A stretch of 64,000 bases of DNA, taken from NCBI GenBank assembly GCA_025352125.1, contig JANXTZ010000019.1, positions 1 to 64,000 on the forward strand, read 5' to 3'. A program made the position numbers and the translations under genes. The DNA is from Deinococcales bacterium. Lineage in GTDB: Bacteria; Deinococcota; Deinococci; Deinococcales; JAAFIG01. Every line of letters starts with the position of its first letter. Within the stretch, counting starts at the first letter, position 1. This document shows positions 25,138-34,278 of the stretch, in pieces. The notes below the pieces were generated by a model. It made no database searches, was not told the origin of the DNA, and worked only from the letters and a program-made list of their open reading frames with translations.

Positions 25138-28100
25138 ATGAAGGTAAACGAACAAAAACCAAAAACCATGATGCTCGAGCAACCTCAAACGCGTGAGAAC
25201 AATGGCGCAAACAATATTTGGTGTGAAATGTCAATGAATCGTAGGGGCAGGGCGCAGGAAGCAGCGCCCCTACGGAAAACCCCCAAACAAAATCCAAATC
25301 CAGGTTTCTCGAGATTGATCCTGTTTTTTCTGGCAATCCTGTGTTTTACCAGTCCCGCCTTTGCCAAAAAAATTGAAATCTTGCAAGCCGACAGGCTCGA
25401 GCTTCGCAACGTCACCACCCCTGACGGCAAGGTCGAGGAGTACGTGATCATCACGGGCAGACCCGCAATTGTGCGCATTGACAAGGACGAACTCGAGGCA
25501 AACCGAATCGAATTTAACAAAACGCGGCGCAAACTCTACATTGTCGGTCAGGGCGTGTTGCGCGGCGAGAAGGAAACCATTGCGGGCAACGATTTTGTCG
25601 TGGACACCTCTGACAACTCGCTCGAGGGTGTCGATGTGCTGATTGCCACCAGCGACATTGACGTGGTTGGCATCAGCGTCGAGCGGCTGCCCGGGCAACT
25701 CGAGGTCAAAAGCGGTTATTTCTCGCCGTGCTCGAGGTGCGGCAAGGTTGGCGACGCTTACGGTTTCAAGGCGGGCAGTCTGACGTTGTTTCCAGGAGAT
25801 CGCCTGATCGCTCGAGATGTGATTGTTTTGGTGGCGGGCGAGCCAATTTTGTATTTGCCAATCATGGTGGTGTTGCTGTCCGAACCCAGCCGTCAACCGC
25901 GTTGGGTTTTTAGAATTGGCGATTTTAGTGTGGGCGGCGGTGGCAATGCCAGCACCGACAGCAGTTTGCCCAACGTCGAGCTTGACTTGCCATTTACCAC
26001 CGGCGATTTTGGACTTGGTTTTACATTGCTGCGCTATTACGGCAACCGCAATCCGGCTTTCGGGATTGGTGTGGACTGGACGTTGTTTGACCTGTTTGGC
26101 GGTATCAATAAATCCAGGGTGTTCTTTCTGGCACTGCCTCCACCTGCCAGCAGCGTCAACTCGCCTGGTTTTTTGGGGGCACCCTTAGCCTACAGGCTCG
26201 AGTCGGCTGGCTCGTTTGACATCACCCCAGGCGCAGACCCAGAAGATGCCCTGCCCAGCGTCAGGTACATTTTTAGCCTCTCGAGGGTCGATGAGGGCAT
26301 TACCCGCAGTGAAGATTTACGCGGTTTGACTGGACCACAACGCCGCACCGATTTTGGCACGAAGTTCAATTTGGACACGACTTCCTACGCCATCGAACTC
26401 GAAATCTCGAGTTACTTTCTCAACCGCGATCTTAACTCCGTTGTGGTTGATCCGCTCAAACCAATCTTTCCAAACTCGATTTACGTGCCTAGCAGCACCT
26501 TGTTCTTTCCAGAGTTGCGGTTTACTGCCAAGGATTCGTTGCTGCCCAAGTTTTATGGTCTGAGCGCCCAAAATTTTTCGGTCACGCTTGGCATGATTAC
26601 CGCGCCGTACAACCGCATCAACCGCAGCGCCCGTTTTGCCGCAGACCCGTTCACCGGTCTGGTGACGGCGGGCAGATTCGACATCAAATACGGCGTCGGA
26701 CTGACCCTGAACCCCTGGGAGGGCGCGAGTTTGACCTCGAGTTTCAGGTTTGAAGGACGTTATTACACGACCCAAAATCCCAACGGCACTTCGGACAGCG
26801 AAAGATTAAATCCAACAGGTGAATTTGAACGAAGCGTCGATTACCAGTTCAGCACCAGATTCTCACAAAGTATTTTTAAAGACCTGGCTCGGGTTGACTT
26901 TAACGCCGATTACAGCGAAACCACTGGCGAGAGTCCTTTTGGTTTTGACAGCGTTTCAAACCGTGAAGCCACCTTGCGAAGCAGTCTGGGATTGACCGTG
27001 ACACCCGCCACCTGGCTGTCTTTCACTGCCTCGCAGAGCCTGAGTGTGACCGCCACTCGAGCGCCCAAGCTTGATGCCGCACAATTCAGCCTGAACTTTA
27101 CGCCAAGTTTTGGCAGTTTGAACCTCAGCGCCTCGCACAACCTCGAGACTGATATTTTGCAAACCTGGAATATTGGAGGGAGTATCAACACGCCATTTGG
27201 CATTGCCTTTCGCTTTTCGACTGGACAGTACATCAACCCCACGACTGGTGGCTTGTTTTACCTATTTTCACCGTTGCAACTCAGCCTCAATTATGCTGGC
27301 GACGGCGGCAAATTGACTTCATCGCTCAACGTCAGCCATGACCTTAACCCCGATGGGGTCGTACAAAACATTGGCTTTACCTTCTCTTATCGTTTTGGCG
27401 ACACCGAAAACCCTTACACCTTCAGCCTGATTCAAAACCTGACACCACCGCAAACCGTGACTGGAAATGACGGCAAAAATGCCTTTTCGGTGTTGCGCGG
27501 TTCGACCCGTTTTACCTGGCGCGGTTTGAGCATCAGCGTTGACAACAATTTTGATTTCAGACCCTGGGCGTACTCGATCAACCCAACACCAACCAGCAGC
27601 ACCTCGAGTTCAGGCAAAATCCCACCCTCGACCACCGCCATCAGCGTTTCGGGCGATGCACCGTTCACCTGGAACCTCAACTTCACGAGCAACATCGACC
27701 TGGCAACGTTTACCTTTTATGAACCCAGATTGCTCGGTAATATTACGACTCAAAATCAAGGCTCAAGTTTTGACCTGAGCTTGGGTTTTCAACTCAGAAT
27801 GCCCGACATTGCGCAAACCGATTTTCGATTCTCGAGTTTGAGCTTGCAATTTGGTTGGGATGTCGTTCCAGGCTTTAGTATCTCGGGTTCTGTCAGTTAT
27901 TCAAGAAATGTCATCGGTGGCATTTTCTTTGACACATTCAATTTAAATCCTGTGGCTTTCACGGCAGCTTTTGCTTCCGAAGGCTCGAGCAAACCCGATG
28001 TGTTTTTCAGCGTGGTTTTAAAGGGCACGTATGTCTTTGATGATGATCCAAAATTCAACGGAATTCCAAATTTTACTGGCACTGGCAGCCCATACCGCAC

Positions 28101-28299
28101 CACCTGGCGACCCGTTTTTATTCTGACTTTTGATTTGTGCTGTTACACCCTGCGTTTTACTTTTGACAGCACGCCAGAACGAGGCTCGAGTTTTACTTTT
28201 GGTTTTATTTTGCCTTTTGGCGGCGAGCAAAATGCAATTGTCAGTGACCCTGATGGTTTGCGCTTTCCAGTGCTGCCATTCATTCCACCGATCAAATAA
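25138..28299 (+). CDS. lptD: LptD-like outer-membrane beta-barrel protein
   Basis: A protein of up to 1053 residues in the position of LptD in the LptFG operon. The part after the signal sequence (RLILFFLAILCFTSPAFA, ending near residue 77) has an OstA/LptA-like N-terminal domain (EILQADRLELRN, LEANRIEFNKTRRKLYIVG) and a central Cys pair (SPCSRCGKVG). The rest is amphipathic beta strands of a large barrel. The signal-peptide n-region is unusually long, and part of it is encoded by a palindromic repeat (25240-25274). The real start could be ATG 25228 or 25234. Identity as LptD rests on context and domain order. Confidence 0.8.
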   Translation: MKVNEQKPKTMMLEQPQTRENNGANNIWCEMSMNRRGRAQEAAPLRKTPKQNPNPGFSRLILFFLAILCFTSPAFAKKIEILQADRLELRNVTTPDGKVEEYVIITGRPAIVRIDKDELEANRIEFNKTRRKLYIVGQGVLRGEKETIAGNDFVVDTSDNSLEGVDVLIATSDIDVVGISVERLPGQLEVKSGYFSPCSRCGKVGDAYGFKAGSLTLFPGDRLIARDVIVLVAGEPILYLPIMVVLLSEPSRQPRWVFRIGDFSVGGGGNASTDSSLPNVELDLPFTTGDFGLGFTLLRYYGNRNPAFGIGVDWTLFDLFGGINKSRVFFLALPPPASSVNSPGFLGAPLAYRLESAGSFDITPGADPEDALPSVRYIFSLSRVDEGITRSEDLRGLTGPQRRTDFGTKFNLDTTSYAIELEISSYFLNRDLNSVVVDPLKPIFPNSIYVPSSTLFFPELRFTAKDSLLPKFYGLSAQNFSVTLGMITAPYNRINRSARFAADPFTGLVTAGRFDIKYGVGLTLNPWEGASLTSSFRFEGRYYTTQNPNGTSDSERLNPTGEFERSVDYQFSTRFSQSIFKDLARVDFNADYSETTGESPFGFDSVSNREATLRSSLGLTVTPATWLSFTASQSLSVTATRAPKLDAAQFSLNFTPSFGSLNLSASHNLETDILQTWNIGGSINTPFGIAFRFSTGQYINPTTGGLFYLFSPLQLSLNYAGDGGKLTSSLNVSHDLNPDGVVQNIGFTFSYRFGDTENPYTFSLIQNLTPPQTVTGNDGKNAFSVLRGSTRFTWRGLSISVDNNFDFRPWAYSINPTPTSSTSSSGKIPPSTTAISVSGDAPFTWNLNFTSNIDLATFTFYEPRLLGNITTQNQGSSFDLSLGFQLRMPDIAQTDFRFSSLSLQFGWDVVPGFSISGSVSYSRNVIGGIFFDTFNLNPVAFTAAFASEGSSKPDVFFSVVLKGTYVFDDDPKFNGIPNFTGTGSPYRTTWRPVFILTFDLCCYTLRFTFDSTPERGSSFTFGFILPFGGEQNAIVSDPDGLRFPVLPFIPPIK
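25240..25274. repeat. GTAGGGGC palindromic repeat inside the lptD-like reading frame
   Basis: CGTAGGGGC (25240-25248) pairs with GCCCCTACG (25266-25274) around GC-rich interior bases. The same motif occurs at 45465, 50189 and 57091. Here it is read through in frame as RRGRAQEAAPLR within the n-region of the signal peptide. Confidence 0.7.
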
Positions 28300-28309
28300 A
28301 GGGGTTCTG

Positions 28310-29584
28310 ATGCGAACATTGCTGTTGATAACGTTTATGCTCTTGATCTCGAGTTGCACAGGTTCTTTCGAGGACAGCGGCACACCCGTGCGATTGGTTG
28401 TCAGTGTCAATCCAGACCTGGGTAAAAACATTCCCTGCCCAGGTCAACAATTGGAAGTTCCACTAAAACCAGGCTTGGTGCTTTTAGACCCAAACCGTTT
28501 TTCAAGCTCGAGCAACCAAGTCAATTCTTGCGGCGCGTTTTTTCCACTGCTTGGAGTACCCTTTGATGTTGTGAACGGCGCAGAAACACTTGGTTCACCC
28601 AGCGTTTTTGTCAGCGTTCCTAGCCAGTCGGTGGTGAAACAATTGACGTATCTTCACTCGGCGAACAACACCGTGCAAGACCCAAATAAACTGACGCAAA
28701 AACTTGAGTTCAAGTACACACCAATAGACAGCAAAGATGATCCGGCTTTTTGTCCGACACAATTGTCGATCAGTCGAGACAACAGATACCTGGCTGTTCT
28801 GGACAATCCAAACGATATTGACGAACCTTGTGGCAAAAATATAACCCGTGCGCCTCGTGTTGTTATTTACAACATTGTTGATGGCAGCATTTTCAAAAGA
28901 ATTGACATTACCAAAAATAACTTTATTGATGGAACCAGCAAAGAAATGTCAATCGCACTTTTAAACAATCGATTGTACGTACTTGGAGAATTTGGCAATA
29001 AGTTTAAAATCTCGAGTGTTGATTTTAATGCGGTTGATCCAAATGCAATTGGCAACAGCATCACGTCTGATGGGGCAAGATTGCCGCCAACATTCTCGAG
29101 TTTTCCAAGCCTCACGTCAAAAGTTGATCTGAGCATTGTGCAAAATGGTTTGCTGGCAAGTTTATCCGATAACAATGGCGGACAGGTTTTCCCAATTGTT
29201 GAAGATTTAACCCTAAAGACCATTGCTTTCGGTGATGAACGGCTGGCTGGCAGTCTGGCAACCGATCAACCCATCGGGAAGGTGACGACCATTCGTTCCA
29301 ATGCTTTCAGTTCTTCAATTAGTTCTAATTTCACGTTGTACTTGCGTCCAAACAATATTTTATTCCAAAGAAACACGCAATTCGCGGTGCAAACCATCGG
29401 TTCGCCCATCGATGCGACCTTTCCAGCCGACAATACAATCTGGGTTTTGAGCACCATTTTGAACACCAAGCGACTTTTTAAAGTCGATACCCGAGACTTC
29501 CCCGAAAAACCACAGTTTGACGCTGGAATTGATTTTGGCGATTTAAACCCTGGCAATTTGGTTTGGGTTTTGGACGAGAATTAA
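28310..29584 (+). CDS. Secreted lipoprotein, unknown function
   Basis: A 424-residue protein with a type II signal peptide (MRTLLLITFMLLISSC; lipobox ISSC). GGGG precedes ATG 28310, and a longer in-frame opening overlaps the LptD-like gene and is rejected. The mature protein is beta-rich and may form a propeller-like fold (repeated strands such as RYLAVLDNPNDIDE, NRLYVLGEFGNKF, TIWVLSTILNTKRLFKVD). It is downstream of the LptD-like gene by ten bases and likely co-transcribed. Convergent overlap of four bases with the next gene. Confidence 0.72.
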   Translation: MRTLLLITFMLLISSCTGSFEDSGTPVRLVVSVNPDLGKNIPCPGQQLEVPLKPGLVLLDPNRFSSSSNQVNSCGAFFPLLGVPFDVVNGAETLGSPSVFVSVPSQSVVKQLTYLHSANNTVQDPNKLTQKLEFKYTPIDSKDDPAFCPTQLSISRDNRYLAVLDNPNDIDEPCGKNITRAPRVVIYNIVDGSIFKRIDITKNNFIDGTSKEMSIALLNNRLYVLGEFGNKFKISSVDFNAVDPNAIGNSITSDGARLPPTFSSFPSLTSKVDLSIVQNGLLASLSDNNGGQVFPIVEDLTLKTIAFGDERLAGSLATDQPIGKVTTIRSNAFSSSISSNFTLYLRPNNILFQRNTQFAVQTIGSPIDATFPADNTIWVLSTILNTKRLFKVDTRDFPEKPQFDAGIDFGDLNPGNLVWVLDEN

Positions 29585-30213
29585 AACGGGTGCGGGTAAC
29601 TTGAGATGTACCCAGGCGTTGCCAGAACTTCGATCTGCACACCTTCAACGCTGCCAACTCGAGCCACCTTGATCGGGTTGCCGAGTTCAATCTGCACCAA
29701 ATTCCAACCCACCTCGAGATTGACATCAAAACCACGGTCGGCTTTGATGCGGGTTTTGGCATCGCTGTAGACAACCACAATGCTGCCACGACCTTTGGTC
29801 ACAAAACTCTCGAACAGGGTGTCGCCGCTCGAGAAACTTTTTTCAGCGTTGACATCCAAATACGCACGAACCACGGTGCGGGCAATGTGGGCGCTACCAG
29901 AAATGCCGATTTTACCGATCAAGCCAGGCCAGTCGAGTAAATCCTGCACCAAGTTTTGCAAGGCACTGGCTGGCGGGGCGGTATCGCCAATGCTGAGGTT
30001 GTACGTGCCGTTGGTCACGGCAGAACTCGAGATTTCCTTGTTCGGGTTGCCGCTGCGGTCCGTTAAGAACACGCCGATTCGCAAATTGGCTGGCACTGCG
30101 TTTTGCGATTTTACGGTTCCCGAAACACTCAAAGGCGCAGCCAGAGCAAGACTCGAGATCAGTACACTCGAGAGGACAATCAGGATTTTCGGGCTTAACT
30201 TCAAAGCGTTCAT
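29581..30213 (-). CDS. Exported hypothetical protein
   Basis: A 210-residue protein with a signal peptide (ILIVLSSVLISSLALAAPLS). The N-terminal mature part (SVSGTVKSQNAVPANLRIGV) looks like a carboxypeptidase-regulatory/transthyretin-type beta-sandwich, and the rest is beta-rich without Cys. No enzyme motif seen. ATG 30213 is the first Met; the gene is convergent with the lipoprotein, their stops overlapping. The spacer 30214-30467 upstream holds no convincing gene. Confidence 0.68.
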   Translation of the reverse strand: MNALKLSPKILIVLSSVLISSLALAAPLSVSGTVKSQNAVPANLRIGVFLTDRSGNPNKEISSSAVTNGTYNLSIGDTAPPASALQNLVQDLLDWPGLIGKIGISGSAHIARTVVRAYLDVNAEKSFSSGDTLFESFVTKGRGSIVVVYSDAKTRIKADRGFDVNLEVGWNLVQIELGNPIKVARVGSVEGVQIEVLATPGYISSYPHPF

Positions 30214-30467
30214 TGTGGTTCATCCGAACGATCCCTAAAGATTGTCTCGAGGGTCGGATGCCTCCAAGAAAAGACTAGCACCAAAATCAAAAATGGCTTG
30301 TCTGATTCAAGATTGTCTAAATACTGCATGAGAAAAATTGGGATTGATTCAAGCCTGCAATAACTTCGAGCGCCAAGTGAATCGCTCGAGTTTCAAACTC
30401 GAGCGTCACAAACGACTGCGTTTCTTTGATTGTTATGGGTGTCATCACGATTTTGACACTCGAGATG

Positions 30468-30473
30468 TAACAT
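30468..30473 (+). promoter_or_regulatory. -10 box of a leaderless gene (30480)
   Basis: TAACAT ends six bases before ATG 30480, with no Shine-Dalgarno sequence between. TTGACACTCGAG lies just upstream, but its TTGACA is only nine bases from the -10. Confidence 0.55.
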
Positions 30474-30479
30474 GAGCCT

Positions 30480-31082
30480 ATGGCGTACAGTAATTTCACA
30501 CTTCAAGAAGTCTTAAAAAAATTCAGTTTAAAACTCGAGGAAGGTCAAGTGTTGTTTCCAAATGTCGAACCTCGAGCCGCCTCAGCACTTCTAAACGCTT
30601 GGCTCGAGCAGAAAATACCGTTGGCATTGGCACTTTCGACTGAAAAGGCACGAAGTGAATTTATCATTGCACCAATTCTTGCTGAAGTCCGAGAGCAACT
30701 GGACAAACGATTTTCGTTGTTTTCTGGGATTGATTTTACGGTTGACACAAGCCAAGGTCTAAACGGCGAGTGTGATTTTTTATTCTCGAAATCGCCAGAG
30801 CAGCTTGTGCTCCTTGCTCCTGTGGTAAGTGTAGTCGAGGCGAAAAACGAAAGTTTCAGAAATGGCTTGGCTCAAGCCTGCGCCGAAATGATTGCCGCTC
30901 GAGTGTTCAACGAACGCGAAGGACATCCGCTCGAGCGGGTTTATGGAGCGGTGACAACTGGTGATGACTGGCAGTTTTTAATGCTCGAGGAAAATACTTT
31001 ATTTGTGGACAAAAAACGCTTTGATCTGGAAGAACTTCCCAGAATTCTGGGTATTTTTTGTTACATGCTCGAAACGGCTTAA
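30480..31082 (+). CDS. PD-(D/E)XK-like protein of a family common in cyanobacteria
   Basis: A 200-residue protein with EKARSEFIIAPILAEVREQL, then LNGECDFLFSKSP and VVSVVEAKNESFRNGLAQACAEM, which fit the D...E-x-K nuclease core (Asp in CDFLF, Glu/Lys in VEAKN). Similar stand-alone proteins are common in cyanobacteria and are uncharacterised (recollection, not a search). The gene is leaderless and convergent with minC. Nuclease activity is inference. Confidence 0.7.
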   Translation: MAYSNFTLQEVLKKFSLKLEEGQVLFPNVEPRAASALLNAWLEQKIPLALALSTEKARSEFIIAPILAEVREQLDKRFSLFSGIDFTVDTSQGLNGECDFLFSKSPEQLVLLAPVVSVVEAKNESFRNGLAQACAEMIAARVFNEREGHPLERVYGAVTTGDDWQFLMLEENTLFVDKKRFDLEELPRILGIFCYMLETA

Positions 31083-31090
31083 AAGTTCAA

Positions 31091-31744
31091 TCATGAACCT
31101 TTAAAAGGCTCAATCACAATGTGGTCGCCCTCGAGTTTGGCAAGTTCGGCGGTGTCACCCTCGCGGGCTTGCATTCCTTTAATGCTCGAGCTGTCGCTGG
31201 CTCGAGCGATGGCTTGCCCGATTCGAATTTGTGGGCTGGCAATTTTTTGCGCCCAGATGATCGCGTCCTTGCGCCCCGTCGCGCCCGCGTGCGCCAAACC
31301 GCGCAGTGTGCCGACCACAATAATGTCGCCGCCCGCCACCAGTTCCACGCCAGAGTTGACATCGCCCAGCACGATCACACTGCCAGGGGTTTCCTTGCGT
31401 GTTCCAGATCGGAGCGTTCGGGCAATGATCTCGGTGCGACCACTGGATGGCACCTCAGGTTGAACTTGCGCGACCACCGTTTCAATGGTGGCTGGCATAT
31501 TTTGATTCGTTCCTCGCGGTGGACGAAAGCTCGAGAGCACCCCACCGGCGCTCAGGATTGCCTGCATGACCGTTTGCACCACTTCACCGGCAATGACACC
31601 ACCAAGCTCGAGTTCGACCCGTTCGGACAGGAGTTGCGCTCGAGATTCGAGCGCCGATGCAACGCTGTCTTTGGTATCTGTCGGCTCGAGTAAAATGCTC
31701 AAGCCGCCACTGGTGCCGCGCAGTTTCATAATTGGTTTTACCAT
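31091..31744 (-). CDS. minC: Septum-site inhibitor MinC
   Basis: A 217-residue MinC. The C-terminal beta-helix is clear: SVIVLGDVNSGVELVAGGDI followed by VVGTLRGLAHAGA and SPQIRIGQAIAR. The N-terminal domain (about 1-100) is divergent. MinC blocks FtsZ assembly away from mid-cell. It sits at the end of the maf-mreC-mreD-mrdA cluster, as in other Deinococcota, but minD and minE do not follow here. The start could be ATG 31744 or ATG 31729; neither has a good ribosome site. Confidence 0.85.
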   Translation of the reverse strand: MVKPIMKLRGTSGGLSILLEPTDTKDSVASALESRAQLLSERVELELGGVIAGEVVQTVMQAILSAGGVLSSFRPPRGTNQNMPATIETVVAQVQPEVPSSGRTEIIARTLRSGTRKETPGSVIVLGDVNSGVELVAGGDIIVVGTLRGLAHAGATGRKDAIIWAQKIASPQIRIGQAIARASDSSSIKGMQAREGDTAELAKLEGDHIVIEPFKGS

Positions 31745-31812
31745 GCAAGACGAGAGTCTGGTGTATCAGATTGACAGACGGCTCGAGTTTGGATGCGGTA
31801 CAAGACAAAACT

Positions 31813-33606
31813 TTAACGAATGACACGCCCCTGCTTGTCGAGTTTGATGTTCCAGTACGCCGCCATGACTTTTTCCACGGCAGGCAAAGCCACACCCGAA
31901 CCTTCGACGCCGTTCTCGAAAAAGGCGACCACGACCAAGTTTGGGTTGTCAAAAGGACCATAGCCCATGTACCAGGCATGGTCACGGTTATGACCTTGCG
32001 GTGATTGTGCCGTTCCAGTTTTCCCAGCCGTTATTATCGGGAACACATTTGCACCCAAGACTTCTTTGGCAGTTCCTGTGCGCGTGGTCATGAGCATTCC
32101 CTCTTTCAGGAGCGACCAGTATTTGCCCGAAATTTGGGTCATCGGTTTTGGGGGCACAAGTTTGTTGTCTATGGCTTTGATGACCGTCAATTCTGGGCGC
32201 TTGCCATTGTTGACGATGGTTGCCAGCATTCTGGCAATTTGCAGGGGATTGGCGCGAAGCAATTGTCCAATCGAATAATTGAGCGCCACGCCATTGTTCC
32301 AAATTTTATCAGCCCTCACCGAAGTCACTGTTGGCACTTCATCAAATTTTTCACCCAACAATTCAATCCCGCTCGATTGCCCAAAACCAAAATCTTTGGC
32401 ACGTTTTGCAATGTCATTGACAAAACGTTCTGGACCATAACTGACTGCCGATTGGAAGTACCAGGTATTGCAAGAGTTTGCAATCGCACCTCGAGCATCA
32501 TACGGACCCATGTTGCGTCGCGCCCAGTTTTTCCAGAAGCGTCCACCATAAAACCAGTGCCAAGGGCAGTTGTAAACCCGATTTCCAAAACCATTCTCGA
32601 GCAACATGCTGGCGGTCACGAGTTTGAAGGTTGAACCAGGCTCCCAGACGTTCACCATTCGGTTAAACATGGGTTTGTATTTGATGTCCAATTGGGCTTT
32701 GACGCCTTCTTTGGCGGTGGGCTTGACGGAAAACCAGTTGGGATCGTATTTGGGTCCAACCGCAAACGCCAAAACCTGCCCTGTCTTTGGGTTTAAGGCA
32801 ACAATTGCCCCCCTGGCAGATTCGACCAATGGAATGCCGTGCTGTTTATTTAATTGGTTGATTTTTTCTTTGGCTTCGACGATTGCCTGTTCGGCGGCAC
32901 GTTGCAATTTGGGAATAATACTGAGTGTCACGGTCTTTCCCTGAACAGCCTCTTGAACCACCCGTTCAGAAACGACCCGCCGCGCCGCGTCAACCTCTAC
33001 ATTTTTCAAGCCGTCTTTTCCACGCAAGATGTCATCGAGTCCAAACTCGAGACCGGCTTTGGGCAGGATATCGGTTAGTGCCGCGCCCGCCTCGACATCT
33101 GTGGCACTGGCTTGCGACATGTAACCCAATAAATTTCCTGCCATACCGCCCAGGTAAACCCGTTCGACGCGTTTGCGAACTTCAATCACACTTTCCTGCC
33201 CTGCCAACCATTCCTGGAGCGGAATGATGTTGTCCTGCGGGACATCCTTGGTCAAAATCGCAGGCTCGAACTTGTTGGTGACGGCTGGAAGTGGCAATTT
33301 TACTTTTGCCAGTCGTGCGATACGGTCCAAGAATTTCACCTCGCCGCCGTGATAGACCAGTTCGATTGCCTGACGGTTGGTGGCGAGCACCGCACCATCG
33401 GAGGCGTGAATGTCGCCGCGAACAGCGCGAATGACGGTGGAATCGGTGGTGTTGTTCTCGCTCGAGGTGACAAATTCGTAATGGCGCACAACCTGCAAAT
33501 AATACAAACGTCCGATAAAAACCAGTAAAACCAAGCTCATGAACAGCGTCACCCGAATGATTGGGTTGCTCGAGAAACGGATTTTGTCGTTGTCACGTTG
33601 GTTCAT
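31813..33606 (-). CDS. mrdA: Penicillin-binding protein 2 (elongation transpeptidase)
   Basis: A 597-residue class B PBP: one N-terminal membrane helix (VTLFMSLVLLVFIGRLYYLQ), a dimerisation domain, and a transpeptidase domain with the active-site PGSTFK (Ser-x-x-Lys), NSCN and AGKTGTAQ motifs. PBP2 cross-links peptidoglycan during side-wall growth together with MreC/MreD and RodA. It lies about 100 bases downstream of mreD and before minC on the same strand. CTCGAG is sparser here (five sites) than in neighbouring accessory genes. Confidence 0.92.
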   Translation of the reverse strand: MNQRDNDKIRFSSNPIIRVTLFMSLVLLVFIGRLYYLQVVRHYEFVTSSENNTTDSTVIRAVRGDIHASDGAVLATNRQAIELVYHGGEVKFLDRIARLAKVKLPLPAVTNKFEPAILTKDVPQDNIIPLQEWLAGQESVIEVRKRVERVYLGGMAGNLLGYMSQASATDVEAGAALTDILPKAGLEFGLDDILRGKDGLKNVEVDAARRVVSERVVQEAVQGKTVTLSIIPKLQRAAEQAIVEAKEKINQLNKQHGIPLVESARGAIVALNPKTGQVLAFAVGPKYDPNWFSVKPTAKEGVKAQLDIKYKPMFNRMVNVWEPGSTFKLVTASMLLENGFGNRVYNCPWHWFYGGRFWKNWARRNMGPYDARGAIANSCNTWYFQSAVSYGPERFVNDIAKRAKDFGFGQSSGIELLGEKFDEVPTVTSVRADKIWNNGVALNYSIGQLLRANPLQIARMLATIVNNGKRPELTVIKAIDNKLVPPKPMTQISGKYWSLLKEGMLMTTRTGTAKEVLGANVFPIITAGKTGTAQSPQGHNRDHAWYMGYGPFDNPNLVVVAFFENGVEGSGVALPAVEKVMAAYWNIKLDKQGRVIR

Positions 33607-33711
33607 CTTAAAACCTGCATTCTGATTCAGATTTCAGTGCTTTAAATAATCTTACTCGGGTTTTGATCCAAAAATTGTTATGAATCCTGGGTTTTTGAGG
33701 TCATATTGGGT

Positions 33712-34203
33712 CTACAACAGTTGCTCTTCGTTGTTTAAGACCCGTCCAAAAGCCCAAGTTGCCAACCAAAACACCAAAGGCGCAACAACCAGGGTGGTCA
33801 CAATTTCAGGAATCATCACCTTAAAAATCGAATCGCCTGTAATGAAACCCTTGCGGGTCCAGTAGTTAAAGACAATAAAAATAAACCATTTTGAGAGCAT
33901 GGCAGTCAGGACCACCAGGGCTTGATTAAAACCAGTTTCAACACTCAAAAAACGTCTGACCGCATAACCCACAATGACTGCCGCCGCAAGCCCAGCCGCA
34001 TGAAAACCAAACGCACCCGCGCCGATGGTGTCTTGCAACAAACCGATAAAGTAACCCAAACCCAAGCCCCACATCGGACGAACTCGAGAAGCCAGGGTCA
34101 GCGCGGCGAGCAAAAACAAATCTGGCGGGGCAAACGTTGGCACAAGCACGTACAATGCGCCCTGCAAGCCCCAAATAACAAAGACAAAAATGAGTGGTTT
34201 CAA
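33712..34203 (-). CDS. mreD: Rod-shape protein MreD
   Basis: A membrane protein of about 163 residues with five or six helices (KPLIFVFVIWGLQGALYVLV; GLGYFIGLLQDTIGAGAFG; KWFIFIVFNYW; VTTLVVAPLVFWLATWAFG). The segment G-L-x-Q-D matches MreD. The start is uncertain: TTG 34203 is used because the protein then begins at its first helix and AAGG lies upstream; TTG 34272 would add 23 residues. MreD couples MreC to the elongasome. Confidence 0.82.
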   Translation of the reverse strand: MKPLIFVFVIWGLQGALYVLVPTFAPPDLFLLAALTLASRVRPMWGLGLGYFIGLLQDTIGAGAFGFHAAGLAAAVIVGYAVRRFLSVETGFNQALVVLTAMLSKWFIFIVFNYWTRKGFITGDSIFKVMIPEIVTTLVVAPLVFWLATWAFGRVLNNEEQLL

Positions 34204-34278
34204 CGTGCAACCTTTCAAAACCTGATCAATATCGAGGGCAGATCGCCACTCAAAACCATATTTTACAGTCAAAATGGG

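Noticed and set aside
30453..30473. TTGACA nine bases from the -10, also seen before 35872, 42661 and nearly before 59517
   Set aside because: The spacing is far too short for a normal -35; at 35872 a better TTAACA at 17 bases exists, so this is probably coincidence linked to the common TTGACACTCGAG string.
30317..30499. A 60-codon minus-strand frame in the spacer upstream of 30480
   Set aside because: No ribosome site; it overlaps the leaderless promoter on the other strand and resembles no known family.
31091..31744. An alternative plus-strand frame over minC (31121-31693)
   Set aside because: MinC motifs on the minus strand are clear and the plus frame has shadow-like His/Arg-rich composition.
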